Source: Clostridia bacterium UC5.1-1D2 (lineage in GTDB: Bacteria > Bacillota > Clostridia > Lachnospirales > Lachnospiraceae). Taken from it: a DNA stretch of 38,525 bases. Location of the stretch: the NCBI GenBank assembly GCA_001304855.1, contig BBZN01000041.1, positions 1-38,525 on the forward strand. Direction: 5' to 3'. The notes beneath the pieces were generated by a model. That model was not told the origin of the DNA. It did no database searches and saw nothing but the letters and a program-made list of their open reading frames with translations. The position numbers and the translations under genes were made by a program. Positions within the stretch are counted from its first letter, which is position 1. Every line of letters begins with the position of its first letter. Below are positions 9,495-16,951 of the stretch, piece after piece.

Positions 9495-10037
9495 TTACTG
9501 AGCCTGTGGTATAAGCTCTCTCTGCTCTCCGGCCTTCATGGTGTCATTCACAAGGTACGTGTCCTCTTCTCCTTCTTTATCGTAGAAAAACACCTGAACC
9601 AGGACATTGTACTCGTCAAAATAGCTGCCGTAATAAGCCTCGTCGCTCTCCTCATCGGGCGCTTCATAATAGAAGTTCTGAGTTGCGATGGAGGTACCTA
9701 CTGTTTTTAAGATTGCCTCCCCGTAAATAGCCGCTATCTCAGGCGTCGTCTTGTGGGTTACCGGAAGCAGCACTTCCACTGTTTTGCTGTTTGAATTATA
9801 GGACACAGCCATATCCAGCACATAGTCTGCAAAAACCCCGTAGATCCATGTACTCCTCCCTCACGTCACTGCTTATCTCCTCCCAATCGATGGGGCGTCC
9901 TTGTTAACCTCCAGATCCGGCTTTCCGTCTCCCTTCACCAGCCCTGAGGACGGGGATACAATATTACTTTCAGTACATCCGCTGAGTACCGCCACGGACG
10001 CCAGTAAAATCAATGATAATTTTTTCAGATATTTCAT
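9495..10037 (-). CDS. Small lipoprotein, function unknown (two indels)
   Basis: The start at 10037 follows AAGGAGG and gives a lipoprotein signal (MKYLKKLSLILLASVAVLSGC) with the lipobox Cys near residue 21. After a C/G-run deletion at 9892-9895 and an apparent G insertion in the run at 9836-9839, the reading continues as DWEEISSDVREEYMD, then ADYVLDMAVSYNSNSKTVEV to the stop at 9495, about 180 residues. The C-terminal part alternates beta-strand-like segments (VEVLLPVTHK, NVLVQVFFYDKE). I do not recognise the family. It is probably anchored outside the membrane and co-expressed with the secreted hydrolase that follows. Confidence 0.65.
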
Positions 10038-10068
10038 ATTAAAAATCCTCCTTTTTGTCAACGGTACT

Positions 10069-10097
10069 ATTATAACGAAGTTTGTCCCTTTTTAACA
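10069..10097 (-). promoter_or_regulatory. Possible promoter of the lipoprotein-hydrolase operon
   Basis: Minus strand: TATAAT at 10074-10069 with a poor -35 (TGTTAA, 10097-10092) 17 bases upstream. The TATAAT is convincing, the -35 is not. Confidence 0.35.
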
Positions 10098-10166
10098 GTC
10101 CTTTTTTCTTACAATATTATTGAAGTTTTTGCAAAAGGTACTTGATTTTTCTGGAAGCAGGTGGTA

Positions 10167-10208
10167 ATATGTTCAATATAATTTTAAAAATTAAATTTTT
10201 GAACATAT
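10167..10208. promoter_or_regulatory. 10-bp inverted repeat just before the BCCT gene
   Basis: ATATGTTCAA (10167-10176) and its exact complement TTGAACATAT (10199-10208) flank 22 AT-only bases, immediately before the GGAGG ribosome binding site of the transporter gene. It may be an operator, or a hairpin that affects translation. No adjacent regulator suggests a ligand. Confidence 0.4.
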
Positions 10209-10221
10209 AGGAGGATCTGTT

Positions 10222-11754
10222 ATGAACACAAATGATGCCGTACCCCAAAGCCGGGGCCTGAAAAAACGTTTGGACTGGATTATCACCCTGATACCCTTTT
10301 TTGCAATTTGTAATTTTATGTTTCCTGTTTATGGTATTCCCCCAAGGCTCCGCTTCCATTCTGGAATCCATCCGTTTTTTCTGGGCGACCAGCTTGGCAG
10401 CTATTATCTGTTGCTGGGCCTGGGAGCATTAATCTGTTCCTTCTATATGGCATTTTCCAGGTACGGAAAGATTAAACTGGGCAATCTCGAAAAGCCTCAG
10501 TATTCTCCCTTCCGGTGGGGTTCCATGATGTTTACGGCCGGTCTGGCCGCCGACATTCTGTTCTATCGCTGTGCGAGTGGATGCTCTATGCCGGGGAACC
10601 GCGCATTACGGATATGGGGGCCATGCAGGACTGGGCCGCCACCTACCTCTGTTTCACTGGGGCCCATTCCCTGGAGCTTTTATATGATTCTGGCCGTGTG
10701 CTTCGGCTTTATGATCCATGTGCGCAAGCGCAGCAAGCAGAAGTACTCCGAGGCCTGCAGAGCCCTTCTGGGCAAACGGGTAGACGGAATCTGGGGAAAG
10801 CTCATTGATCTCACCGCCGTATTTGCCCTGCTGGCAGGAACTGCCACCACCTTTTCTCTGGCCACTCCGCTGCTGTCCGCGGCTCTGAGCCGCGTATTCG
10901 GCGTAGGGGAGAGCAATGTGCTTACTATCGCCATCCTGATAATCATATGCGTCGTCTACACCCTGGCTGTTTATTTCGGCATGGAGGGCATCGCAAAACT
11001 GGCCGCCTCCTGCGTGTATCTGTTTTTTGTACTTCTGGCCTATTTCTTTCTCCTTGGAGGGGAGACTCGTTTTATTATCGAAACAGGAATTACGGCCATC
11101 GGAAACCTGACCCAGAATTTTATCGGCCTGTCCACCTGGACCGACGCCCTGCGGACCTCCTCCTTTCCCCAAACCTGGACCATCTTCTACTGGGCTTACT
11201 GGATGGTGTGGTGTGTGGCCACCCCTTTCTTTATCGGAACCATAAGCAAGGGGCGGACCATCCGCCAAACCGTTTTGGGAGGCTACTTCTTCGGACTTGC
11301 AGGAACCTTCACCTCCTTTATCATACTCGGCAATTACGGTCTGGGACTTCAGATGCATGGCAGGCTGGATCTGATGGGGCTTTACGCCAAAACAGGCGAT
11401 TTATACCAGACCATCATCGCCGTATTTGAGACAATGCCTCTGGCAAAAGCGGGGCTGGCGCTGCTGGCAGTTACCATGATCGCATTCTATGCCACATCCT
11501 TTGACGCCCTCACTATGGTTGCCAGCTCTTACTCCTATAAGGCCCTGGGCGCCGGGGAGGAACCGGATAAGGCTGTTAAGCTGTTCTGGGCCATTATGCT
11601 TATGCTTCTTCCCATAGCTCTGATTTTTGCCAAAAACTCCATGGCAAACCTTCAGACCGTGTCAATTATCGCGGCGTTTCCAATCGGATTTATCATTATT
11701 CTGATTGTATGGAGTTTCTTTAAAGACGCGGGGAATTACCTGAAGGGAGAGTAA
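10222..11754 (+). CDS. BCCT-family transporter (betaine/carnitine/choline type), internally frame-scrambled
   Basis: 510 codons read open throughout, with many membrane helices and the BCCT core motif region FYWAYWMVWCVATPFFIG followed by SKGRTIRQ. These transporters take up quaternary-ammonium compounds such as betaine, carnitine or choline. Two internal stretches do not look like protein of this family in the observed frame. Between the C-run at 10339-10343 and the T-run at 10375-10380, another frame gives GSASILESIR. Between about 10566 and 10665, another frame gives SLCEWMLYAGEPRITDMGAM and then LFHWGPIPWSF. Compensating indels therefore restore the frame and hide the errors; the predicted protein is wrong over about 45 residues. 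GGAGG at 10211-10215 supports the start. Substrate cannot be assigned. Confidence 0.85.
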   Translation: MNTNDAVPQSRGLKKRLDWIITLIPFFAICNFMFPVYGIPPRLRFHSGIHPFFLGDQLGSYYLLLGLGALICSFYMAFSRYGKIKLGNLEKPQYSPFRWGSMMFTAGLAADILFYRCASGCSMPGNRALRIWGPCRTGPPPTSVSLGPIPWSFYMILAVCFGFMIHVRKRSKQKYSEACRALLGKRVDGIWGKLIDLTAVFALLAGTATTFSLATPLLSAALSRVFGVGESNVLTIAILIIICVVYTLAVYFGMEGIAKLAASCVYLFFVLLAYFFLLGGETRFIIETGITAIGNLTQNFIGLSTWTDALRTSSFPQTWTIFYWAYWMVWCVATPFFIGTISKGRTIRQTVLGGYFFGLAGTFTSFIILGNYGLGLQMHGRLDLMGLYAKTGDLYQTIIAVFETMPLAKAGLALLAVTMIAFYATSFDALTMVASSYSYKALGAGEEPDKAVKLFWAIMLMLLPIALIFAKNSMANLQTVSIIAAFPIGFIIILIVWSFFKDAGNYLKGE

Positions 11755-11776
11755 ACAGGCTTTTCAGGGGGACACA

Positions 11777-11806
11777 AAACGAGGGCCGGTTTACCTGCCC
11801 TCGTTT
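11777..11806. terminator. Bidirectional terminator after the transporter gene
   Basis: Perfect 10-base stem AAACGAGGGC / GCCCTCGTTT with a 10-base loop, between the convergent BCCT and HPr-like genes. The flanking A and T tracts serve both strands. Confidence 0.75.
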
Positions 11807-11843
11807 AAAGATCGCACAACATAGTTACATTCTCTCCTTGTAA

Positions 11844-12086
11844 TCACTCCCAGAGTATACTCTGAATCCTGTCTTTTGCTTCCGACTCATCACTTCCCTT
11901 AAAGTAAAAAGTCAGATATCCGTTAAGTCTGAGATTCTTGACCTCATCGTAACTCTTAACGTTGGCCGTGGTCATTTCGCTGGTTACGTAGATTTCGCAG
12001 TCAAACTGATTCGCTGTCTGAATCAAGTAAGAAATGGGGATAGGCCTTAAGGCTTTCTCCCTGCTGTCAACTTGTCTGGTTAACAT
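11844..12086 (-). CDS. Crh-like HPr-family protein lacking the phosphoryl-transfer histidine
   Basis: 80 residues, intact, with GAGGTGA before the start. It aligns with HPr along its length: the stretch IQTANQFDCEIYV corresponds to the HPr segment VQTANKF, and FYFKGSDESEAKDRI matches the C-terminal part. At the place of the catalytic His15 of HPr there is Arg14, and the Arg after it is lost, so it should not carry phosphate in the sugar phosphotransferase chain. The regulatory Ser46 position appears kept as Ser45 in NVKSYDE. This pattern is that of Crh, the Bacillus HPr paralogue (Gln at that site) that acts with CcpA after Ser phosphorylation. A regulatory role is inference; the sequence around Ser45 differs from the usual SIMG motif. 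Confidence 0.78.
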   Translation of the reverse strand: MLTRQVDSREKALRPIPISYLIQTANQFDCEIYVTSEMTTANVKSYDEVKNLRLNGYLTFYFKGSDESEAKDRIQSILWE

Positions 12087-12344
12087 AGAATCACCTCAAT
12101 CCAAAAACAAAACCGACGACTTGTTCCACCCTCCTTCGACTAATTATACATGCCCCATATAAAAAGAATATCACTTTTTTCCATAATATGCAAGAGACAA
12201 GAGTCAAAAAGCTTCATATCCTTTGTAAAATATTAATAAAATAAAGTGACAAACCTCCTGCTTTTCCATCACATTCGTATAATCATCCGATTAAAACTGC
12301 AGCGCGGCAGACAGGAGGTCATTTTTTTACAACTATTTGGTTTT

Positions 12345-13577
12345 TTAACTGATACTGATGCTCAATCCCTTAACCGCCCAGTCATAATTCTCCATGGACT
12401 GCCTCAGATTTAAATCTGCACAGCGGAACGCCCCCTGTGACTGGAGGAAGGCCAGCTCCTGCTGAAGATATTCAATCTGGCTTATGGAGCCGTTGGACTT
12501 CTGTATCTGGGCTGCGTTCCAGAGGAGCTGCGCGCTCTGGTATTCCGTGGCGGCAGAGTCATAGGCAGCCTTTTTTTCCAGAATATCGTCATAAAGGGTC
12601 TGTATATTGGAGCGGACCAAATCTTCATTATAGGCCACATTCCGCACTTTATTTTTGGTCTGGGTTGTGGTTTTGGTGGTTGTCTGAGCGATCTGATCCA
12701 TGCCCCCGCCTTTGCCTGCCCGCAGGGAGGTGAGGTCGTAATTGTTGCCAACCGCCTTCTCCTTATCTGCATTGACGTCGATGAATGGGATAGCCCCCAC
12801 ATCTGCCGAAGGCACCGGACCGATGACCGGGTTGCCATCAGGTCCCCAGCCTGTCATTCTGCACAGGCTCTTCTTGATGCTGTCCGCCCGGGTGTCCAAT
12901 GCTGTCAGCTGGGATCTGGAGGAGGACAGGGTCGAAGCGGCGCTGAGCACTCCTGCATCCACGGCCAGTCCCTGAGCCTGCATAGTCTGCTGGATGTTCC
13001 TGGCCGTCTCTGCGATCTCCACACCCTTGGCGGCCACCGCGCGGTTGGCCATTAACTGCTCGTAGCCGTTCATAGCCGACTGAAGGCTCTGAACGATTCT
13101 ATTTACATTCTGCTGAGCGGATTTAAGGCTTGAGGGCCTGGTGCTCAGATCGATGCTGCGGCTCATACTGTCCGCATTTTTCCGGTATAGCGATGCCATT
13201 ACCTTGTTGGTGATCATACCGGTCATGGCATCTTCCATCTCACCCATGGAAACCTGGCCGTCCTTGATGGCGTCCTCTATGTCGTCCGCTTCCTCCCTTA
13301 AATCACGGGCCGCATTATACATAAGCTCTGTCACCAGCGCCATATCTTCGGTATTGGTCAGCGCATCGTAGGCAGACTTGATCGGTTCATAATAATTTTT
13401 AACCAAATCCTCCAGCTCGCCGTATTCCATCTGATTGTCCTGAAGCCGGGCCAATGCTGCATCATATTCCGCAGTCGGGGCTTCCTCAGGCAGGGCCATA
13501 GCCGTAAAACTGCCGGCCAGGGCGAAGGACAGAGACAAGGCGGCCAGTCGGGCCGGCTTTTTATGTGATTTCATCAT
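12345..13577 (-). CDS. TolC-family protein, second of a tandem pair
   Basis: 410 residues, intact. A signal peptide (KPARLAALSLSFALAGSF, cleavage near AMA) is followed by long alpha-helical, Ala/Gln-rich segments with the two-fold internal layout of outer-membrane efflux proteins: a central NPVIGPVP-type turn, then a second helical pair ending in ENYDWAVKGLS. In diderms this family forms the exit duct of type I secretion and RND pumps. In a monoderm there is no outer membrane to hold it. The gene is 56 bases downstream of a second TolC-like gene of equal length. No ABC or RND pump or HlyD-type adaptor lies next to them. It is probably exported and attached to or released from the cell wall; function unknown. 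Confidence 0.75.
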   Translation of the reverse strand: MMKSHKKPARLAALSLSFALAGSFTAMALPEEAPTAEYDAALARLQDNQMEYGELEDLVKNYYEPIKSAYDALTNTEDMALVTELMYNAARDLREEADDIEDAIKDGQVSMGEMEDAMTGMITNKVMASLYRKNADSMSRSIDLSTRPSSLKSAQQNVNRIVQSLQSAMNGYEQLMANRAVAAKGVEIAETARNIQQTMQAQGLAVDAGVLSAASTLSSSRSQLTALDTRADSIKKSLCRMTGWGPDGNPVIGPVPSADVGAIPFIDVNADKEKAVGNNYDLTSLRAGKGGGMDQIAQTTTKTTTQTKNKVRNVAYNEDLVRSNIQTLYDDILEKKAAYDSAATEYQSAQLLWNAAQIQKSNGSISQIEYLQQELAFLQSQGAFRCADLNLRQSMENYDWAVKGLSISIS

Positions 13578-13633
13578 CTATGTTTTCATTCCTTTCCTGT
13601 TTCCTTCAGCCGGGTATATCTCCGGCCAAAGTC

Positions 13634-14866
13634 TTAGAATGTAAGTCCCTTCTTAATCCAGTCATACTGTTCCATTGCGAGAAAAAGCTGCAGCTTGGCA
13701 GTCTCCACATCGTTCTGGGCTGTGGTAAATGCAGTCTGCTGCTGTATCAGGGCCAGATTGCTGATATTGCCCACGGCGGCTCCCGCACTGGCGCTGTTCA
13801 TATTCACAGCTTCCAGCTGAAGCTTGATATTGGCGGCCTCCAGCGCATCCCTGGCGTCCAGCACCGCGTTGTACTGGCTCTTCAGATTGCTGTAAACATT
13901 GTCCTTTCCAGAATCGATCTCAGCCTGAGTGGCGGCCCTCAAATCATTGGTGGACACATTTTTAAGCTTTATCTCATTGCTCCTGATATCATAGTTGCTG
14001 GCAATGGCTCCCTCTCTGTCGGCCTCGGGATTCATTGCTGCTATGCGGTTTAAGTCGGGCTCAGGCACCTTCCTGATCTCCGGCTGTCCGTCCACCGCCC
14101 AGCCCAGCATAAGGCAGAGGTTCCTGTGGACATTGTCGGCCGATTTCTGTGCAGACAGTATACTGACGTCAATATCCTGAACGCTCTTCTTTGCAGTGAG
14201 CACATCCACCTGGGTGGCATTGCCCACAGACTGGTTGGCAGCTGCAGCTTCATAGTTGGCCTGGGCCAGGGCCCTGTTGGCATTTAAATTTCCCATGCTG
14301 TAGGCGGAAACCTCATAGGTCGCCATCAGCTGCTGAGCCTGGTATGTCAGGTTAGCCTCCGTCTTGTCATAGGAAATCTTATACATATCTGCATCCATAT
14401 AGTTGTTGTCTGCCATTTTCGCAAGGTTATTGCCTGCGTACTCAGTCATGGCGGACGACATTCTGCTCATGGAATCGTCTGAATATTCAGCGTCGGCCTT
14501 ATCCCAGAGATCCATGGCATCGTCCATCAGCTCCTGCCATATATCCGTCAGATCCTTGTTCTTCTGATCATTATAGCTGGAACGGTTGCTGCGGACTGTG
14601 GGATTATACTCGTGCACCAAATCTGCAATCTCACCATATTCCAGCACATTGTCCCTCAGGGCAGCCCATTTTTCCTCAGAATAGGCAAATTCCGGGCTCA
14701 AATCTTTGCTGATATCCGGCGCCGGAGGCTCCGGCACAGCAAAATTGTCTTCAGGCTTACTGGCCAGTGTAGCCCACGCAGTCATAGGCGTAGCCGCCGC
14801 AACGGCGGCGGCTGTCAGGACTGCCGCGCCTCTGTATCCGAATTTTATAGTTTTCCTGTCTCTCAT
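13634..14866 (-). CDS. TolC-family protein, first of a tandem pair
   Basis: 410 residues, intact, with a GAGGAG site before the start. Signal peptide with AVLTAAAVAAATPMTAWA, then the same fold as its neighbour: helical repeats (ANRALAQANYEAAAANQ, ATQVDVLTAKKSVQDIDVS), the LCLMLGWAVDGQPEIRKVP turn, and a C-terminus AMEQYDWIKKGLTF. The two proteins share the start ...NVLEYGEIADLV versus NQMEYGELEDLV and the same end motif, so they arose by duplication. Both follow the tetR gene on one strand, making efflux or envelope stress a plausible inducing context. A hairpin repeat lies between tetR and this start. Confidence 0.75.
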   Translation of the reverse strand: MRDRKTIKFGYRGAAVLTAAAVAAATPMTAWATLASKPEDNFAVPEPPAPDISKDLSPEFAYSEEKWAALRDNVLEYGEIADLVHEYNPTVRSNRSSYNDQKNKDLTDIWQELMDDAMDLWDKADAEYSDDSMSRMSSAMTEYAGNNLAKMADNNYMDADMYKISYDKTEANLTYQAQQLMATYEVSAYSMGNLNANRALAQANYEAAAANQSVGNATQVDVLTAKKSVQDIDVSILSAQKSADNVHRNLCLMLGWAVDGQPEIRKVPEPDLNRIAAMNPEADREGAIASNYDIRSNEIKLKNVSTNDLRAATQAEIDSGKDNVYSNLKSQYNAVLDARDALEAANIKLQLEAVNMNSASAGAAVGNISNLALIQQQTAFTTAQNDVETAKLQLFLAMEQYDWIKKGLTF

Positions 14867-14893
14867 AACTTATCTCCTCTTTTTCTAAATAAA

Positions 14894-15001
14894 TGTACGC
14901 CGGGAATCTCTTTGTGCCTGAATTTTGCGAGATGATTTTTTGTGTGCGGCCGACAGAAAACCAGCCCCAAAGGCAGGTTCCGGAGAGATTCCGGGAGTAC
15001 A
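14894..15001. repeat. Dispersed hairpin repeat, short copy (108 bp)
   Basis: Matches the 2214-2372 element from both ends inward (TGTACGCCGGGAATCTCT left end, GGAGAGATTCCGGGAGTACA right end) but lacks the central 51 bases, including the CAAATT...AATTTG inner stem. It fills the space between the tetR stop and the first tolC start, so it would be part of the operon mRNA and form a hairpin 5' of the tolC ribosome binding site. Confidence 0.82.
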
Positions 15002-15009
15002 TAATAAAC

Positions 15010-15649
15010 TCAGCAGGGGTTTTCAGGCTGCTTACAGACCCCCGTCTCCAATATGGACATTTCCTTTTCCAAAACCTCCAGGATCTGCTCTCTGTCCGCC
15101 CCATTTTTATAATAGAGCGCCAGAGCCTTCGTGCCCAGCACCATGGCCATTTCCACAAAATAAGGCACAATCTCCTCCCGGACGGGATAGAATTTCTGGT
15201 CAATACACCCATAGAATCTCCGGCAGAAATTCCGGCAGCCCTCATCCTGAAGCCATTCTCCCCGGATGCCGAACAGATGGTTTTGATTTACCAGATTCAG
15301 GTCGGACAGTGTATTTTTATACATCTTATACCCCAGTCCGTCCTCCCCCTTTTCCATAACCGCTTTCAAAAGCTTTACCGGTACGGCAAAGGGATTTCCC
15401 CTTTCTTCCTTAAGGGCTTCCAGGACCTTTTCCTGAAAGCCGTCCCTGAATCCCCCGGAGCACATATTGCATCAGGTCGTCCTTATCCTCAAAATATGTA
15501 TAAAAGCTGCCTCTGGAGATACCGGCCTCCTTTATAATCTGGTTGATGGACGCCGCTGAATAGGGAACTCTGGAAAATTCATGGACCGCCGCCTCCAGTA
15601 TTACCTTCTTCTTCTCATCCTTCAATTTTAAAAAACGATGTGTAGGCAT
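15010..15649 (-). CDS. TetR/AcrR-family transcriptional repressor (one indel in the C-run 15452-15456)
   Basis: The N-terminal domain has the TetR helix-turn-helix: ILEAAVHEFSRVPYSAASI then QIIKEAGISRGSFYTYF, with the FYTYFEDKDDL end typical of the family. The frame breaks after LMQYVLRG; removing one G joins it to FRDGFQEKVLEALKEE and an all-helical ligand-binding domain ending at 15010, about 213 residues, normal for the family. AAGGAGG precedes the ATG at 15649. It is first in an operon with two tolC-like genes. Its own promoter carries a palindrome over the start point, so it probably represses the operon until an effector binds. Effector unknown. Confidence 0.85.
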
Positions 15650-15774
15650 GGCTTCCGCCTCCTTGCTATCTTTCGTATCCCGCCGCCCCTCTGTTGGGGA
15701 ACTATCCGGCCTTCCAGGCCTATGGGATCCCGCCGTAATTACTTCCGGCCGGCGTCTCAGGCTATGTTTTAAAA

Positions 15775-15803
15775 TGACAGAATGTCATTATGACACTCTG
15801 TCA
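15775..15803. promoter_or_regulatory. Operator palindrome, probably bound by the adjacent TetR protein
   Basis: TGACAGAATGTCAT (15775-15788) and ATGACACTCTGTCA (15790-15803) are inverted with one mismatch around a single central base, a 29-base dyad of the size bound by TetR dimers. Each half also contains a smaller inverted pair (TGACA...TGTCA). It begins a few bases past the -10 box, where bound repressor would block initiation. Confidence 0.75.
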
Positions 15804-15811
15804 CGAAACCA

Positions 15812-15841
15812 ATTATAAACACCTTTGGATGCAATTGTCAA
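15812..15841 (-). promoter_or_regulatory. Promoter of the tetR-tolC-tolC operon
   Basis: Minus strand: perfect TTGACA (15841-15836), 18-base spacer, perfect TATAAT (15817-15812). Start point expected near 15805, next to the palindrome at 15803-15775. The leader to the tetR start is about 155 bases. The rest of the 15650-15955 gap holds no gene. Confidence 0.75.
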
Positions 15842-15870
15842 GAAAGGAACCATAAAATTTCCATAAACAA

Positions 15871-15919
15871 GTTACGATTCACGGCCCCCTCTAAAAAGAC
15901 AGGAGCAGTGAACCGTAAC
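15871..15919 (-). terminator. Possible terminator of the glycan operon
   Basis: GTTACGATTCAC (15871-15882) and GTGAACCGTAAC (15908-15919) form a 12-base stem with one wobble and a 25-base loop, 37 bases after the last glycan gene; a T-rich stretch follows on the minus strand. The loop is large and the U-run poor. Confidence 0.4.
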
Positions 15920-15955
15920 ATCATCCATGGAGCCAAAGGCGGTAAAGGCCTGAGC

Positions 15956-16914
15956 CTAAGGCTCCCCCGCAGGCCGGGAGATGTCCGCCTTATCCATATT
16001 TTCCGTCCGCTCCACAATGTAAACAGGGCGGTCCTTTAATTCGTTAAAAAGAATAGCGATGTACTCGCCGATGATACCGATAATTACAAACATCATAGCA
16101 AACATAAAGCAGATAAGCACCACGATCGTTGCATAGCCGCTGGGCGCGCCTCTGCGCGTCAGCAGAGTGTAAACCATCACCACCAGCCCCAGAAGAGCAG
16201 AGAAAATCCCTGCGTAAATCCCCAGCTTTAAAGGCATATTGGAAAAACAGAGAATGGTGTTGATGGAGAAGGTAAACAGCTTCCTGATGCTGTATTTGCT
16301 CTCCCCCGCCACCCTGGCCCTGGCTTCATATTCCATGGTGGTTTTCTTAAAGCCTACATTCTGCACATACCCCCGCAGAAACCTCACCTTTTCCCGGTAA
16401 TTGTCCTTCAGCACCTGGGCCACCTGGCGGCTCAGCGCAAAGAAATCAGAGGCGTTCGCCTCAAAGTGCACATCGGATATATGATTGATGAGCCAGTAAA
16501 AGCCAGAAGATGTTATATTTTTCACAAACCCTGCCGTCTTATTCCTGGTGCGGACCATATTGATAACCTGGTACCCCTCCTCAAAGCGCTCCAGGATACC
16601 GGGAATGCATTCCGGCGGGTGCTGAAGGTCTGCGTCCATACAGATAATACCGTCTCCCCTGCTGTAATCCAGCCCTGCAATCATAGCCGCCTCATGGCCG
16701 AAGTTTCTCGAAAAGCTGACTATCTTCACCCTGGGGTCAGCTGCAGCCAGGCCGGACAGCACCTCAAGGCTTCTGTCTGCGCTGCCGTCGTTGACAAATA
16801 TAAGCTCATAATCCAGGCGGCTGCCTTAAGCACCCCGGACGTCTCTGAATAAAATTCTTCCAATGCCTTCTCTTCGTTATAAACCGACACTACAACTGAT
16901 AACAAATTTTCCAT
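15956..16914 (-). CDS. GtrB/DPM1-like polyprenyl-phosphate glycosyltransferase, family GT2 (one frameshift near 16812)
   Basis: About 319 residues. The start MENLLSVVVSVYNEEKALEEF is the GT2 nucleotide-sugar-binding strand. One base near 16812 must be restored to read WDYELIFVNDGSADRS and then GHEAAMIAGLDYSRGDGIICMDADLQHPP, with the metal-binding DADLQ. Two C-terminal membrane helices (LGIYAGIFSALLGLVVMVY and VVLICFMFAMMFVIIGIIG) give the layout of enzymes that load undecaprenyl phosphate with one sugar on the inner face. It is the last gene of the glycan block. The three GT-C-like membrane proteins upstream could use the lipid-linked sugar outside. No GtrA-type flippase is seen nearby. Confidence 0.85.
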
Positions 16915-16951
16915 GAACTATATCTGTAGTCCTTTCTCTTTCCAGTCTGCA

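Noticed and set aside
10515..10808. Small gene inside the BCCT coding region
   Set aside because: Part of its translation is the missing piece of the BCCT protein in another frame, so it reflects an indel.
12251..12320. 8-base inverted repeat (ACCTCCTG / CAGGAGGT) downstream of the second tolC gene
   Set aside because: The arms are short and 52 bases apart, resemble ribosome-binding-site sequence, and are probably chance.
15956..16914. Two separate small glycosyltransferase genes
   Set aside because: One base joins them into a single GT2 enzyme with continuous motifs; the same logic applied to rfbG, hddA, wzt, the kinase and others.
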